A stretch of 64,000 nt of DNA from Pithys albifrons albifrons (GCF_047495875.1 NC_092497.1:74509463-74573462), one strand, 5' to 3'; shown: positions 37,501 to 51,343, counted from the stretch's first letter. Numbers and translations are program-made. The notes: generated from the sequence alone by a model not told the origin.

Positions 37501-38544
37501 GAAGAAAACATTTCTCCCACCAGCACAGATAGCCCTTCTCTTCCTTCCATCTAGCTGATGCTGTAGCTACAGCATTGTGCAATATGGCACATAGCCGTGA
37601 TGAGAAGCATTAAGCTCAAGTTCCTGGAATGGCAGCAGGCAAGGTGGAAGCATCTTGGATAGCAAATGTAGCTTCCCAGCTACTGCTTGGATCACACACT
37701 GAAAGAAACCCATAGATTAGGAGCTAATACCACACTAACCAGTAAATTACAGCAAATCATCTTGTTATCCTAGTTCACTTTGTTGTCCCTGTTTGTGTCT
37801 GGATTCTTAGTAAATGGAAGTCACTCCACAAGTACTAATTGTCATCAATAATAAGTAGCAGAGTAGCTGCTTTCAAATTGTACACTTTCTCTCTATTACA
37901 GAGCCTGTAAACTTGCTGCATGTCCCTAAGCCAAGGTGTGTTTGCATGGCAGGGAACAAAGATGGGATTTAAGCTCATGGCACATGGGAATTGTATCACA
38001 AGAACAAGAAATTACAAGGGCATAAAAATCTAATAAGTAATTATTGTTTGGCTCTTACTAGAATTTTTGAATCAGACCCCACTCTGGATTTCAGACCACT
38101 CCCCAGAACTTTTTTCACGTTGACTATCTTCTCAAAATCAGTTAGATTGCCAGCAGCTCTGTTCTTAGGTGCTGTGGGGTGGGCTTATACAAAACTACAG
38201 TAAGCACACAGATGTAGTTTAAGATGTGTCTATAACATGATGACTAATAGATACTAGGGTGGTTGGGGTTTCTTAAAATATTTTTAGGATTAATTAGTCG
38301 AAATTTGTACAGTTTGTGTCATTACTGTGATATTTTAGACACTATATCAAAGACACTACTGAAAAATACAACTCTTGATCAAATTAAATAAAGCTTAAAA
38401 TTTTATATTTATCCTGATAGGAGAAAGCTGCTGAAAAGTTCAATTCAGAAATTGTGCAGAAGAAGCAGAAATCACATGTACCGTTACATGTACAAAACTT
38501 AGATCAGATTATGTCAGTGATAAACTAATAGTATATAATCACTA

Positions 38545-38620
38545 AAAAAAACAAGAAAAACAAAACCAAACAAAAACCAAACAAAAAAAATCAAACCAAA
38601 CCCCAAAAACCTAGCACAAA
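38545..38620. repeat. A/C low-complexity tract
   Basis: About 75 bases of AAAAC, ACAAAACC and AAACC units with no G-rich interruption, like a degraded poly-A or simple repeat. Confidence 0.75.
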
Positions 38621-39989
38621 CAAAAGACATAGTACAAATTTTAACCTTTACAGAAAAATGTTGACAAGAGTTAAACACAACTTTTTGAAAGAAACAGTCC
38701 TTGCACTTGAAGACTGGATTCAGAGTAAGACCACTGTGTAGACTACCCTGGAGTTTGTGTCACTGTTTAACTGCAGTTCTGTAAAACTGTCCTAAACAGA
38801 CCTGGAGGTTATGTCTTTCAAACCAGATACATTCATAATTATTTAATTTTACCTGCAGTGTAATAGATCAGGTACTGACATCAAGAATTCTTGAACTGAG
38901 GCATAATGGTTGAAAAATAAACACATCTACTGATTCTCACTTATCTGCCTCTATTAGAAGAAATTATGCCCTTTTTGAGATTCTAAGCACTTCTGTATCT
39001 TGCTATATGGGGAGGAGGGGTGTGTGTGTGCATTATAGTTACCATTGCTTCTTCTCAATCAAGGTGAACATATCCATGATGGTAGGCCCTATAAAAACAC
39101 ATAAAGAGATTCCACTTCCAAAGGTCTACAGATTAGGCAAATACATGAGATAGACTGTCAGGAAGCAAAGAGAAGTGATATGTTGGAAAAGTTAAAGGTT
39201 TGGAACTTCTGGTCTGCATTAGATCACACTGCAGGACCCTGGAATTCTAAGTATACATTTGTTGATTTTTTTTTTTTGAAACTCATTATTACGAATACAT
39301 TTAAACAGGTGGCCTAATTTTAAAAATTTGTGAGGATGCATCAGGTTTCCCTAAATTCAGTGACTTTTTCTCAATCATGTCTATAGGAGTAAGATAAATT
39401 TCTAAGTAATTTTTTAAGAACTAATCCTTCACCACTGAAGTAAAAGAGAAGTTTACTATTTAAGTAAATAAAAACAGGAGTGTAACTTTTTTGTGTATGT
39501 CTGTAGAAAAGACACACTAATCTTAAAGTAAATGCATTTCCAAACACATTTTCTTGAGTAGGATAACATGACTGCACAAAAGAATGGGATTGTATGGCAC
39601 ATACAGACTGGTCTGTTCACAACTTGCATGGTATTTGTAATACTTAGATCATCACAGCTACAGGACATAAGGCATAAAATACCTGGAGGCAATGTCATGT
39701 CTTTTATTTAAACAAAGGTAAAGTTCAGGGGGGAAATGGGGTCATGTTAGTCTTAATCTGCTGAAGTTATCTGCTAGCTGTTGGTGAGTTTTAAGATTAC
39801 CCACATGCAGTGTTGATACATATTTGTACAATTGTGAATTCTCACGTATTTGTCATTGATTTGAAATAAATTACTGCTTTTGAAAACATCAGCAACTCTT
39901 GGAGTATTCTTTGGTAAGCAGGAATAGACATTCCTATTTGGGGTGTATGCATTCCACAGATTCTTTATATTACACTCTCAGAATGTAAT

Positions 39990-40115
39990 GCTTTCTAGAA
40001 TTGAATATAAATATATGTACGCTTCATATATATTTATATTTTTCTCATTTTATTTTTACTATATTATTTAAATACTATATATTTATTTATATATTTCTAC
40101 ACTATATATATATTT
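39990..40115. repeat. AT-rich low-complexity tract
   Basis: TATAT, TTTAT and ATATTT units over about 125 bases with few G or C. A degenerate (TA)n-like region. Confidence 0.75.
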
Positions 40116-42420
40116 TATACTTTTAAAGCTTGTAAAAATTGCCATGTTTAAACCAGAATTCTAAATTTCTGCTTATTTTCCTTTACAGACAGATGAGAAA
40201 TTTCTCTCAAGTATACAAGAATTTTCCCAAAAATTTCATGGAAACTCACTTAGCAAAATGAATTTGGATTGCGTAAAATATGAAGTAACATTTACTGAGT
40301 AATTTTATTTCTGTTAAAATTTTATCTCCATTCTGTCCCTTGGTAATAATACAGAATGCAATAAAACCTCAGCTGTTCAAAAAACTAAAAAGCCTTTGCA
40401 TTATGAATGTAATACTATTGCAAGATAAATTAAATTTGTTCTGTATTTATGTACAGTACAAATACCTTGGTGACAGGCACAATGACTCTTTGAAGACACT
40501 TACAGAAAAATTAGATCTTTTCTCCTCCCTAAAGAGAGACTATATATTAAACTAGTGTTTTGCTGCTAAGTGCATATGATAATCCCTGGGTTTATGTGTA
40601 TATATGAATCTACCTCCCAGATAGCCCTGTCTGTCTGTCTGTCCAAAGGCAGAATTTGGTGTATGGCATCTTTTTCACATCACAGGTAACTGTGATATTC
40701 ACTTCCTTAAACTCAAAGTTATCACAGGCCTCTATCAATCTAGTTTTCTTCTGGTAAATACAAATAAAATGGTTCAATACATGCTCTTCAAGCTTAAAAA
40801 AAAAAGCCTACCAATTTCCTCAATTCTTCCTATTTCTTTACTAAATTTTAGTTGGTTGCAGCCAGACAACAATGAACTTACAGTAAGGTTGGATCTCAGG
40901 TGGGACCTCCATTTTAGTTAAAAAAAAAAACTTTGTTGCACCTCAGAAAACTTTCTGCTTTACGGATTTACCCCCTGGGGTAAGAATTCCTATTCAACAG
41001 GTATACACTGCCATCTAAAGGCCAATGTTTAGACTGTTTTAGACCGTTTGGGTTACAATCTCTCCATTGATGCTTCTCACTATGTTTAAACTCTTCCTTG
41101 CAAAACTAGGAAGTTGGCATTTTGTTAGAAAATATGGAAACACCTAATAGCTGTGGCTGAAATGGAAAGCTGATATCAAGTCAGGCCCTGCAGACCTGCC
41201 AGTGGCAGCCATGTTTCTGAGTACTGGGAGATGTGACATGACTATCCAGCCCAGGAACTGTCTCTTGCTAGACACGATAGACGCATTTTTAAACAGAACT
41301 TTTCTCGTCAATTACTTTACTGGGACATTACTAAAGTGTAAGAGCCAGATCTTAGTCTCAGTGACGCTATTACCACAGCAGCTGAAACTAAGTGAGGCTA
41401 GAACCACAAATCAGAATAAATTATTGCAACTTTAAATATCACTTGTGAAAAATGGCAAGGTGTTCTTCCACAAAAACAGATTGTTTTGCCTCTCTAAGAA
41501 GATGATTGCCTTTGTAAATTGTCATTACATTAAGAAAATAATTTCTGTTGGATAGATCGTTCTCAGGAGCTGTGGTTTCAGCTGTCCATTTACACCTCTG
41601 TGAAAATTTTGTATCATGTCTTCACACTCAACTTTATCAGAAAAACCAAGGAGAAAGCCCATTAACCTCTTTCATTTGAAGAAACACAAGGATGTCACAC
41701 CTGAGGTTATCATCCGGGTCAACCAGAATGTGTGGCTGCCACTAAACATTGTTCATGCCCTGGGGAATAGGTAGCTCATCATCCTGGAGACCCCTGAAGA
41801 CCCTTTGTGACTTACTAAATCTATATTCATTCCTCAGGATGACGAATGAGAACAGTGCTGACATATTCTTTTCTGTTATGCATTCTGAGTAAATACAAGC
41901 AGAAGCCTTTACAAAGCACATTTAACCAAAACCTATTCTAGGTAACACTTCCATTGGTATGATTTGCAAAGGAAGTTTATGCACGTTAAGTAGAAGTTTT
42001 CTCTGGATTTTGATGTACAAACTTTACATAGCACATGATGTGACCACAAATAATGATACAGCTCAAAACACAAAGAAATTAAGATACTTTAATTATAAGA
42101 CTGCCTATATTTGAGAATGATAGGAAGCAGATTCTTGTTATTGACAGGGGTGGGGGAGCCAAAAAACAATCAAAAACACCCCATACCCTAACATTATTTT
42201 GCCTGATTACTTCAGATAAAATAGTTTATCCCCAGCATCTGGAATTTTCAGTCTCACTGATACCTGTACTGCAATGTAGGGGCAGAAAATGTTCTGATTT
42301 AGGCTGGAATAGGTTTATTTTATTCCTAGTACCTGGTACAGAGCTGAATTTTTAATTTAGTATGAGAATAATATTGATAACACGCTGATGTTTTATTAGC
42401 TGCCAAGTAGTGCTTACCTT

Positions 42421-42862
42421 AAGTCAAGGACTTTCCAGTTTCCCCTGCTCTGCCAGCCAGAAGGTGCACAAGAAGCTGGGAGGGAGCACAGCCAGGACAG
42501 CTGACCCAAACCAGCCGAAGGGATATTCCATATCATGGAGCATCATGCTCAATATATAAACTTGGGACAACTGGCCAGGAGGTACCAACTCCTGCTGGTG
42601 GACAGGCTGTGCATGGGTCAGCAGGTGCTGAGCAGTTGAATTGAGCATCGCTTTTTTCTCTTGGGTATTATTTCTCTCACTTTGTTTTAATTTTGATTAT
42701 TATTATTAGTAGTAGAAATAACTTTATCACAAGTATTAAAAAGTTCTAATCTTAAACTAAGAGGTTTACTTTTCTCCAGTTCTCTTTCCCATTCCCCAAG
42801 GCACAGGTCGGAAGTAAGTGATTGTGTCATGCTTAGTTGCTGGCTGGGGTCAAACTATGGCA
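42421..42862 (+). mobile_element. LTR fragment, plus strand
   Basis: The block contains the U3 string CAGGACAGCTGACCCAAAC, then GGGATATTCCATA, then TATATAAA at 42553-42560, and ends in GGGGTCAAACTATGGCA at 42862. This order matches a common avian LTR with a TATA box about 300 bases before its end. The 5' end was not placed and no target duplication was found. It is related to the internally deleted copy at 46605-46902. Confidence 0.65.
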
Positions 42863-45800
42863 AAAACAGAGCAGCATAGAAGACTTAAAAAATTTGTATC
42901 ATTCCACAGGACTATCACTGAACCACAGTAATCTCTAGGAAAAAAAGCCTAGTAAACAAAATTCCTCTGATGAAAATATTTTAAAGATAGTTTAACATGC
43001 TAGCTATGACAACATTAGTGTCCACAGGCATTAGCATTTTTAAAATAGTTCCTAGCATATTAACTTCACAGTCACAGCTTAGAAGCCTAGAATCTGAGAT
43101 TCAGAAAGGTAGATGAAGAGATGACATGAGGATCTTTAGAACTGTATACGTTATCTTGTTCAGTGAAGCAGGTATTCAATGTGTGCATCCATCCCCAGAC
43201 TGATAAAAGGACAAGGAACATGGCTGGATGAGCAAACCTGTCCTCCCTGTGAAGTCCCAGGACTCATGGCAACCAGGATAAGCACATGATACTTCAGCAC
43301 AAGTTATGAAAGCACCTTAAATTTATATTGCAATTCTGCTGCTATGGAGCTTGGCCAGATTGCTCCTTATTAGGTTCTTACAAAACTTAGGAAGTTCTCC
43401 TGTACCATGGTATTAAATGGTTAGCATAGAAGAAGATTTAAAAGATGTTCAACCTTCAGTATTATATTTTGAATAACAATATGGTTTAGGCTGTTTGCTC
43501 TTTGTTCTAACAAAATATGTCAACTCCATGATGTAAAGCATGAGCTCTACACTTTCAGTGTTAAGAATAGTAAAATCAACTGACAAAATACTGCATATTG
43601 CCCTATTTATGCTAAATACTTATAGTTCCTTCTTCCTCATCCAAGTAATTTACAGAAGAGACATTTCTGAAGTGGTTGTTTGACTGGTTCCCAGCAGTCA
43701 GGTGTGGCTACTGCACTCTTTTATATCACACCTGTCCCTGTCCCAGTTTAGCAGATGAAAATTTGAGAGTGGAGAGGCATTTGTAGCTCCAGCTTGTCTT
43801 TTCTACTCTCCAAGGTCACTTTTTTGAGGGTTTTCATTCTGACCTACTATTTGCTTGAAGTATTTCCTATACTTTTTCTACCTCTACCTAAAAAGACCAT
43901 AAATCACTAGTTTACTTTTTTTGCAAGGAACAAGATCTACCTAATCCCAGTTTCCTGACATAAATTTCTGGATGATTTACATCTCTGAAGTCTATAGAAT
44001 CTACTCTGTCCCACTATAGCTAAGATTGGGATTTCTATTTTGACTTGCTAACACATCTTTACAATCTGTTTACCTTTCATCCTCCAACTCTTCCCTCAAG
44101 TCTCCTCTTACTGTTTGCTCTGGTCAAGAATAAACACAACTTCCAGAGTATGCACTGTTTGGATTATTTATTTACCTCCCTCTTCACAGGAAAGTTTATG
44201 CTGAAATTTCATCTCTTCATTAAATCCACTAAAGCACATAAGTAACCAGCTCCTTTTACTGTCTCAGAATTCACTGTACAAATGTGAGAGTTGAACCTTT
44301 TAATAAATGAAGTAAAATACATCTTGTTCCAAGCTGAGGGCATATAGAGCATGAAATAATGACTATGGACTGTTTATATTAGATGTGTGTGCATGTTTCA
44401 TACAGAGAAAGGTAACATGCAATCAAGGAGAAGAGAAATTTGATCAAACATTTCCAGTCATCAAGGAGTCTTTATAATCATCCATCTTTATATCTCAACA
44501 GACTTTACTTGCTGAAAAGTTATTAATTATCCTGTTAACACTGTGTGTTGTGATTGTTCTGCTTTAGACACAGTGTTACAGCATAGATGCAAGGACATTT
44601 AAGTATATTTTATTTTGTGTGTGCATTGAACTAGGATGGAAAGAAGGCAGCTATCCCACTTGTTTAAGAAATATGAAGCACTTTTAGAAGGAAGTTAGTA
44701 TCTTTTTGTGTCATTTTTTATAAGTTAAAAACATAAGTAAGTGGTGATTACTTGCACCCATTACTTCAGATTTTGAGGAAATAGGACAGAGCATCCAATA
44801 AGCAAACCAAGAAGAGCCAGAATCCTGTGAAAGTTATTGACTTATTTCTCAAAAGAGAATTAAGAAAGAGAGGAAAAGTGCATGGAAGGGAAAGTATTGT
44901 TCCTTTTACTTGAAATATGTTCAAAAGCATTTTATGAGGTCACACTAAAAAAAAGAGTAATTGGAAGAAAAATTCTGCTTGTCTAAGCAAAGAGCACATT
45001 TGTAGCAGTAGGGTAAATGTTTTATTGATTGGGAAACTGGGAAACTGAAGTCATTACTCACCATGGGCTAAAGAATAATTGCTAATGCTCTGGTGGAAAG
45101 ATTAAAAAGAGTTTCTGGAAGTATTTCTTACAATGATCAATGGTGTATCATCCCAGGCCATTGGATCTTCAATAACATTTTTCCCTTTTGGGATACAATC
45201 AATTTTTATAATATGATTCATTTGCTAGCAGGCATACTTTCTTCATGCAATGAAAAGGCACGTATGCACCTCATATTGTTGAAAAATAATCTTATATATC
45301 CAGAGCCCAAGCTCTGATACGAAAGATTTTTCCAAATTCATCTCTATTTTTAAGTAGATTTGGAAAATAGACGTGATGAATGGCTTCTAGCTTTTCTATT
45401 GTTTTCCCCCATTTGGTTTCCATCAAAGTAATTTTAAAGCTTTTAAAATAATCATCATTGTTACAGCACTGATGTGCATGAAGAATTGAATAGATACTAA
45501 AGTGAATCATTCTCTGACCTGTGGGTGGCTTAAGTAATTTATTGTGAGAACATTAATTGTAGTGGTAATTCAGGTCAGGGGTAACTATAAGGCTACTCTA
45601 GCACATTTCAGAAAAAAACTTGTAAACCTCTGCTTAAGTAACTAAACGTTGTCCACTACTTTGAAATTATCTGACTTATTAAAAACTGCTTAAATAAATA
45701 AAACTACCAGGATTGCAAAACCAAATACATGTACACATAACACAATCTTTTTCTTACTCTGAACAGGAAACATTGCTGAAGGAGAGAGCAGTGGTCACAG

Positions 45801-46604
45801 CAGACAACTGATTTGATTAACAAACCAGACTCATTCACAGTTCCAACTAAGATCAGAAAACTCCTCCCAGCAGAACCATCAGAGTATCTATGAAGCAGTG
45901 ACACAGATACAATTGGGACTGCCTTACTCATTTTGCCCGATGCCAACTCTACCATATTAACAACACTGAAAAGTTTCAATCAAGATATTTCTTATTCCAT
46001 TTGAATTTTACTTGTCAAGAAATTTCACGATAAAACCCTATTAAGATTTTTTTATAGATGCAAGAAGCTCAAATAATACTAAAACTGTAATTGGTAACAT
46101 TCCGTAACCTGAAACAGCCTAGACTAGTGTTTTTACAATTTCTGCTAATTTTAGTTAACAGAAACCTGCAGGTTAAATTGGCAACAAAGACCACCTTCTG
46201 CAAGAGACCTCATCTTTTTAGATGGAAATAGACAATGGCATTCTCTAAAATAATTGAAACTACAAACGCAGATTCAAAACTAATCCACGAGGTTGGACAA
46301 TTAAGGAATGTCCCAGCTATATTAACATTAGTGGAAGACCAGAGGATAGGACAGCTATCAAGCAGGACAAAAGTATTCCCTGTATTTTCTTGTTCTAGTA
46401 GTTTTAAACATGTTTCACAGAAAGCTGAATGTACAACAGGCTACAGACATTTTCCGATTCCTTCATATGCTGAGTCTGGCTGAGATGAAGCTGCTTTCCC
46501 CCACAGCAGCCCTCACAATTCTGTGCTGTTAATTGGTAGCTAGGAAGGTATTGATAATACACTAGTAGTTCAGCTTCCACAGAGCTGTGCTGACGTAGCA
46601 TCAA
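42863..46604. other. Unannotated DNA
   Basis: No gene or transposon recognised. Short frames only. Confidence 0.6.
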
Positions 46605-46902
46605 TGTGGTCTCTCCAACCTACTCCCTCACTTGCCAAAGGCCAGTAGGCTAGGATGGGCAAGAACTTGGGATGGGACATAGTCAGGACAGCGGACTCAA
46701 ATTGACCAAAGGATATTCCATAGCATATGACTTCAGTTCAACAAAAAAAAGCTAAGAGAAAGGCTGGGGATGAAGCAAGGAAGTGGTAGAGAGGGCATTG
46801 TTATTAGGATGTTTGCCTTCCTACCACCCTGTTACCACGAGAAAGGGAGTGGTAGATCATCTTGGTGGGCACATGGTTGCCAGCCAATGTCAAATCACCA
46901 CA
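46605..46902 (+). mobile_element. Deleted LTR fragment, same family as 42421-42862
   Basis: Starts TGTGGTCTCTCC. It shares the block CAGGACAGCGGACTC...GACCAAAGGATATTCCAT with the LTR at 42421, and ends ...TCACCACA. Shorter than the other copy, so probably internally deleted. No exact target duplication was found. Confidence 0.55.
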
Positions 46903-47974
46903 GTGCATCACGCAGTTACTAGATTAAGACTCTTTTGATGTTTCTAGAAAATTACATTGATTTTCAAGGACAGTACTTAAATGAAAAGCTGGCTGGTAAG
47001 GGCCCAAACAGAGATCACTTCAGTTTGTAGCTTCAAAACTTACATTCTCCCTTGACTTGAGAAATTATTGAAGAAAAGGAGATTTTCTATTGTTGTTGTA
47101 CATTTGAATTATTACAAACACAAATATCTATTAATTCTTGATGCTGCTATGTGATTTTACCTTCAATTAAACAAATAACTGCCACTCTAACTGGTTTATT
47201 TTTTAGACAAAACAGGTTGTGAAATATTTGAATTATTCCTGTCTTCACAAAGCAGCCCAATCAGAACAGATTTCAAGTCCTTTGTATTATAAATTTCTAA
47301 TATGTATCCTGTGTTAGCATTTAATCTGTAATTTCCAGATTTAGGTCATGGGATAACTTGATATTCTCCAATCCCAGAGGTCTGAAAGTTTCTGTAGTAT
47401 CCAAATATGATTGGGCTTACATTAAACTTGTAAGAAATTGTCAGGAAAGGAACAGACAATAAGTACAAAATAAGAATCGACTGGACAAATGGGAAAATAG
47501 AACAAAAAGTAGAGAAAATTAAGAAGCAAACAACAATCTCGAAGAATAGACTGGAGTGCACCATGAAAAATTTGATAACAGAAAGAAATGTCAATATACA
47601 TCCAAAATATTCTCTCTACAGAGATTTCCAATTAGATAAAATGTGAATTTGTTTTAATTAAACCCACTAATACAGAATTATTTTAAAAAATCACACGTAA
47701 TTGGTTTAAAAGAGTCTTTGTACTCAAAGTACTATGAGATTTTCAATACTTTCTCATTTTAAAATGCAGCAATCTCTAAATCAAAAAACCCCTAACTAAC
47801 TAACTAGATAGAGAAATGAATGAATTATTTAGTTAGTTAGTTAATTAATTAATTCATTCATTCATTCATTAAACCAAACCAATCAAGCATAAATTGTTTG
47901 GAGAACATGTTTCAAAATGCTTTGGAAACATACAAGAACAAGATGGCCAAGACTAATGCTGCCCTGCTTTGTTC
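46903..47974. other. Unannotated DNA with tetranucleotide tracts
   Basis: Mostly AT-rich. It holds the inverted CTAA/TTAG and ATTC/GAAT repeat at 47791-47870. No gene seen. Confidence 0.6.
47791..47870. repeat. Inverted tetranucleotide repeat
   Basis: CTAACTAACTAACTAG at about 47792-47806 is complementary to TAGTTAGTTAGTTAA at 47830-47843, and AATGAATGAATT between them is complementary to the following AATTCATTCATT run. The whole can fold as nested hairpins. Confidence 0.85.
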
Positions 47975-47979
47975 ATCCC
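47975..47979. repeat. Target-site duplication ATCCC, left copy
   Basis: Left half of the 5-bp duplication around the LTR at 47980-48611. The right half is 48612-48616. Confidence 0.85.
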
Positions 47980-48611
47980 TGTCCTGGGCTGAGCTGGCAA
48001 AGTGCCAACTGTCCAGGACAGAGTGAAAGGGTTCCTCCTCCCCCCAACCAGCCAATGGAAAAAGAAGAGGGAGAGAGGAAAAAAAAACTTCCAAAGCCAG
48101 GTCTATGCTGAAACCAACTACATGTATTTATACAGAAAAGAGAAAATTAAGAGGAAACTACAATGTAACACACACTTACACAAGTCATGTATAACAAGAA
48201 ATAACTTCCCACTTCCCAGTAAACACAAATTCTACCATTTTAACTACAAATCATTCTAGAGAAGTTGGTTCTTCAGAGACAGACTTAAGCAGAGAGCAAA
48301 GCTAGGAACAAATATTTTACTTCCCTCAGATAACATGATGTTAAGCCGGTGCTCTGGGCTTGGGCCTCCCCATCCCTCCTGGGACAGCAGTGTCTTGCTG
48401 GGACCACAGCTGTGAAGCAACTGAACAAGCCACACCCACACACCAGCTCTTACCCCTTTTGAGATGATGCAATATGGTATGGAATACAATATTATTGGCT
48501 AGAAGAAGTCACCTGTTAGCTAGCTCAGCCCAGCTCAAGTCAGCTGACAATTCCCAGGCCTAGCTGAACTTTAAAACCTAAATTTAGGCCCACCTGGCTA
48601 AACCCATAACA
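47980..48611 (-). mobile_element. Solo LTR, 632 bp (family J/N, copy 1)
   Basis: Runs TGTCCTGGGCTGAG...AACCCATAACA on the plus strand. It is flanked by an exact 5-bp repeat, ATCCC, at 47975-47979 and 48612-48616. Minus orientation follows from its similarity to the LTR at 60745-61339 and from a TATAAATAC motif on the minus strand near 48132. A (T)n-type U3 string, ATTCCATACCATATTGC, is present on the minus strand near 48480. No internal genes adjoin it. Confidence 0.85.
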
Positions 48612-49062
48612 ATCCCTTGTTCTTGTCCTGACAGAGTCTGCTTGTGGAATGTAGATCTTATTAAAAAAAATAGGAGGTTTCTTCAAATTATTTCAGTGAA
48701 TTATGAAATGTTGTGTAAAGTCTTAATTTCTTCTTCTTTACTTGCTGAACCTTACAAAGGTTAGGTTATTTCCTCCCTAGAGCAAACTGGCATTAGGGTT
48801 CAATTTGTGAACCTGAAAGGCTGTTACTTCACGTGTACATCTGCATCTGCAGATTTATGTTGTCCCCATCATGTTTTTCAATTAGTGTCAGACATCAATT
48901 ATATTGTTTTATTATATTACATTATATTGTATTGTTATAGATAACCACATAGGAAGGAATACAATAAACCTAGTGATTGTAACTAAATTCATTTGCTGAA
49001 GAATGGAACAAAGCTGCCCTTAAGAAAATACATATTTGGTATAAGAAAGTTTACCTAGAGAA

Positions 49063-49070
49063 GATAGATG

Positions 49071-49126
<56 letters not shown>
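49063..49126. repeat. (GATA)n microsatellite
   Basis: About 15-16 GATA units, nearly pure, with one GATG near the left end. Confidence 0.95.
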
Positions 49127-49269
49127 TACATGCTTTACAGTTAAAAGCTTTAGAAAATCAGTTTTTCTCAGCTGACTTTTTTTTCAATAAAAGGGGAAGG
49201 GGAAGCAAGGAAGAGAAAATGAGAAAGACAAGATCTCAAAGCTTAATTGATTTAAAATAATTTTAAAAA

Positions 49270-49365
49270 CTTATATGTTGTATTAAACTATATTAAATTA
49301 TATATTATATTACATTAAATTATGTTACATTACATTACAATTCATTATGTTACATTATATTATAA
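49270..49365. repeat. TATTA/TTACA AT-rich simple repeat
   Basis: ATTAAATTATATATTATATTA and TTACATTACATTACA units over about 95 bases. Confidence 0.85.
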
Positions 49366-51015
49366 CTGGAATGTCATGTGGAGAAGATTGGAAGCAATAT
49401 ATACTTACATAGATGCAGACAATCCCATCCAAACAAATTGTAACAATAACCCACTACTCAAATCAATTTCACTCTTAAAAAAAAAAAGAAACAAAAACAA
49501 AACCAACCATCTCTGTGATTCAGATATTTTTCTCCCACTGAGCAATTTACAACTTTCATAAGGCAGAAAGCATTTTCATGAGCAAACTGTCAGGAACAAT
49601 AGAAAACATGGGTTTAACAATAAGACAGAATGTTTACAACTTCTTTGTGTGTTCATTAGTTCAGACCCAGTTTCAGAAATGTAGCCATTCACAAATGAAA
49701 AAAAAAAATAAAGTAACATATTTTCTGTCTCTTTCTTTTTTAAACTTTTAAAGAACTGATTTACTGGCAGATATTCAGACATGGAAGCCAAATTCAAAAC
49801 AAGCACTTTAATAAACTCAAAGAGTAATAATCCCAACTGAAATCAAAGAGACTTTTCCTGCTCGCTTTAGACTTTCATCTCAAACCCACTATTTCTACAA
49901 TGATTTAAGAAGACAGACTTGATTACCAGCATAGAAACTTATTATTTCAAAGAGCCCATAACAGATACCATGATCTAAACAAAGAGGTTCTCCATAGAAT
50001 TTGTTAATACCGATATTTGTAGCGTATTTATATGGACAGTATAATGAATGCAGCATTAAGCAGAAACTGGCTTGTCTTCTTTTAAAGAAGTTTAGTTAAT
50101 TCAGGTCCATAGAGCCTGGGCATATCCATCTTTTCTTCATACTATGAGGGATTTTATCAAACCACTTACTATTATTCACAGCTTTTCCATCAATAATATG
50201 CTTTCATGTTTAATTAACAAATTAACTATTCCTTCTTTCATGATACCAAGTGCTACACCCTAGTCCAGCTTTACCAGTTGTCACAGTCTAATTTCTGGCT
50301 TCAAGAGATTGCACTCACACAAACCCTTGTAAAGCCATTGATTCCTTGGTACCTTAAGTTAATGTCTGGAGAATAACTACACATTTTTCTCTTAAGAGAT
50401 TTCTTTTAATTTGGTGAGAATATAGGCATTTTGACAAAGTGGGTTTTAAAGAGGTAAGATGCAACTTCACCAAAGTGTTGCAACAGATTACCAGGACTAA
50501 CAAGCATTGCTATAATAAGGAACTTTTCTTACATCCAGCAAAACAACTCCATGCAACTTAAGTAGGGTACAGAAAATAGGTATTTAGGTTACCCACAAGA
50601 TAAAGAAAAGAATAAGTGAAGAGACAAGAAAGAGTAAAAAGAGGAAAAGAGGGAAGAAAGAACAGTTACCACTCAGAAGGTCACATGTTGATGGCTTCGA
50701 AGAGAACAGGTCAGGGCCCACCATGGAGATTTCACGCTGCCTCTTGACCTGCCCTGGTTACTGCAGCCACTTCCTCTAGGCATGACCTTCGGTTCACCAA
50801 GCACTCTGTGTCCCCTTGGCCACAGTGAGGGGTGTCACAGCCAATAAGAAGCACTAGGGCATGTGGTGTGGCCTCGTCACCAGGCAGACCTTATTGACTG
50901 ACAGGGGCCCCATGTCAGCCTTCATGTCATGTGGCAGGAAACCTTGGCAGCTGTCACATGAAAAGAGGGGCAGAAATGCAAAGATTTCTTTTCTCACCTG
51001 TATTAATATAAAGTT

Positions 51016-51303
51016 ATTAGCTATAAGCATTCCCAGAACAACCAAAGTCTTATGAACCCAGAACTGCTTGCCTCACACTGGGCAGAACAAAGATTGGAAG
51101 GGTCTTTGATCTTCCTGTGAGAACCACACTTTAGCCAGGGAGAACTTTCTCTATGAAGATATTAGCTATAAGCGCCCCCAGAACATTAAAGTCTTATGAA
51201 CCCAGCACTGCCTGCCTGCTGCTGGACAGAACACAGACTGGATGGGTCTTTGACACTATGCTATGAGACCACACTTAATAGCAAGAAAGAACTTTCTCTA
51301 TAG
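51016..51303. repeat. Tandem duplication, ~145 bp units
   Basis: Two copies (51016-51160 and 51161-51303) each begin ATTAGCTATAAGC and contain CCCAGAAC, AGTCTTATGAACCCAG and ACTTTCTCTAT at matching positions, with point differences and a few indels. It abuts the LTR at 51349. The copies are not identical, so the duplication is not recent. Confidence 0.85.
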
Positions 51304-51343
51304 CAGCTCCTGAAATAACTTTTATCAATACAAATATGTGACA

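Larger units (their letters stand above)
34576..42420. other. Unannotated AT-rich DNA
   Basis: 7.8 kb with no gene or transposon I could recognise. It has an A/C-rich tract at 38545-38620, an AT-rich tract at 39990-40115 and a (CTGT)4 run at 40629. Two weak exon-like segments (36849-36944, 40189-40302) are listed among the findings. Confidence 0.55.
48617..51015. other. Unannotated DNA with AT and GATA repeats
   Basis: Contains AT-rich tracts at 48900-48945 and 49270-49365, and (GATA)n at 49063-49126. No gene recognised. 50640-51000 is locally GC-richer and may be a degraded repeat. Confidence 0.55.
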
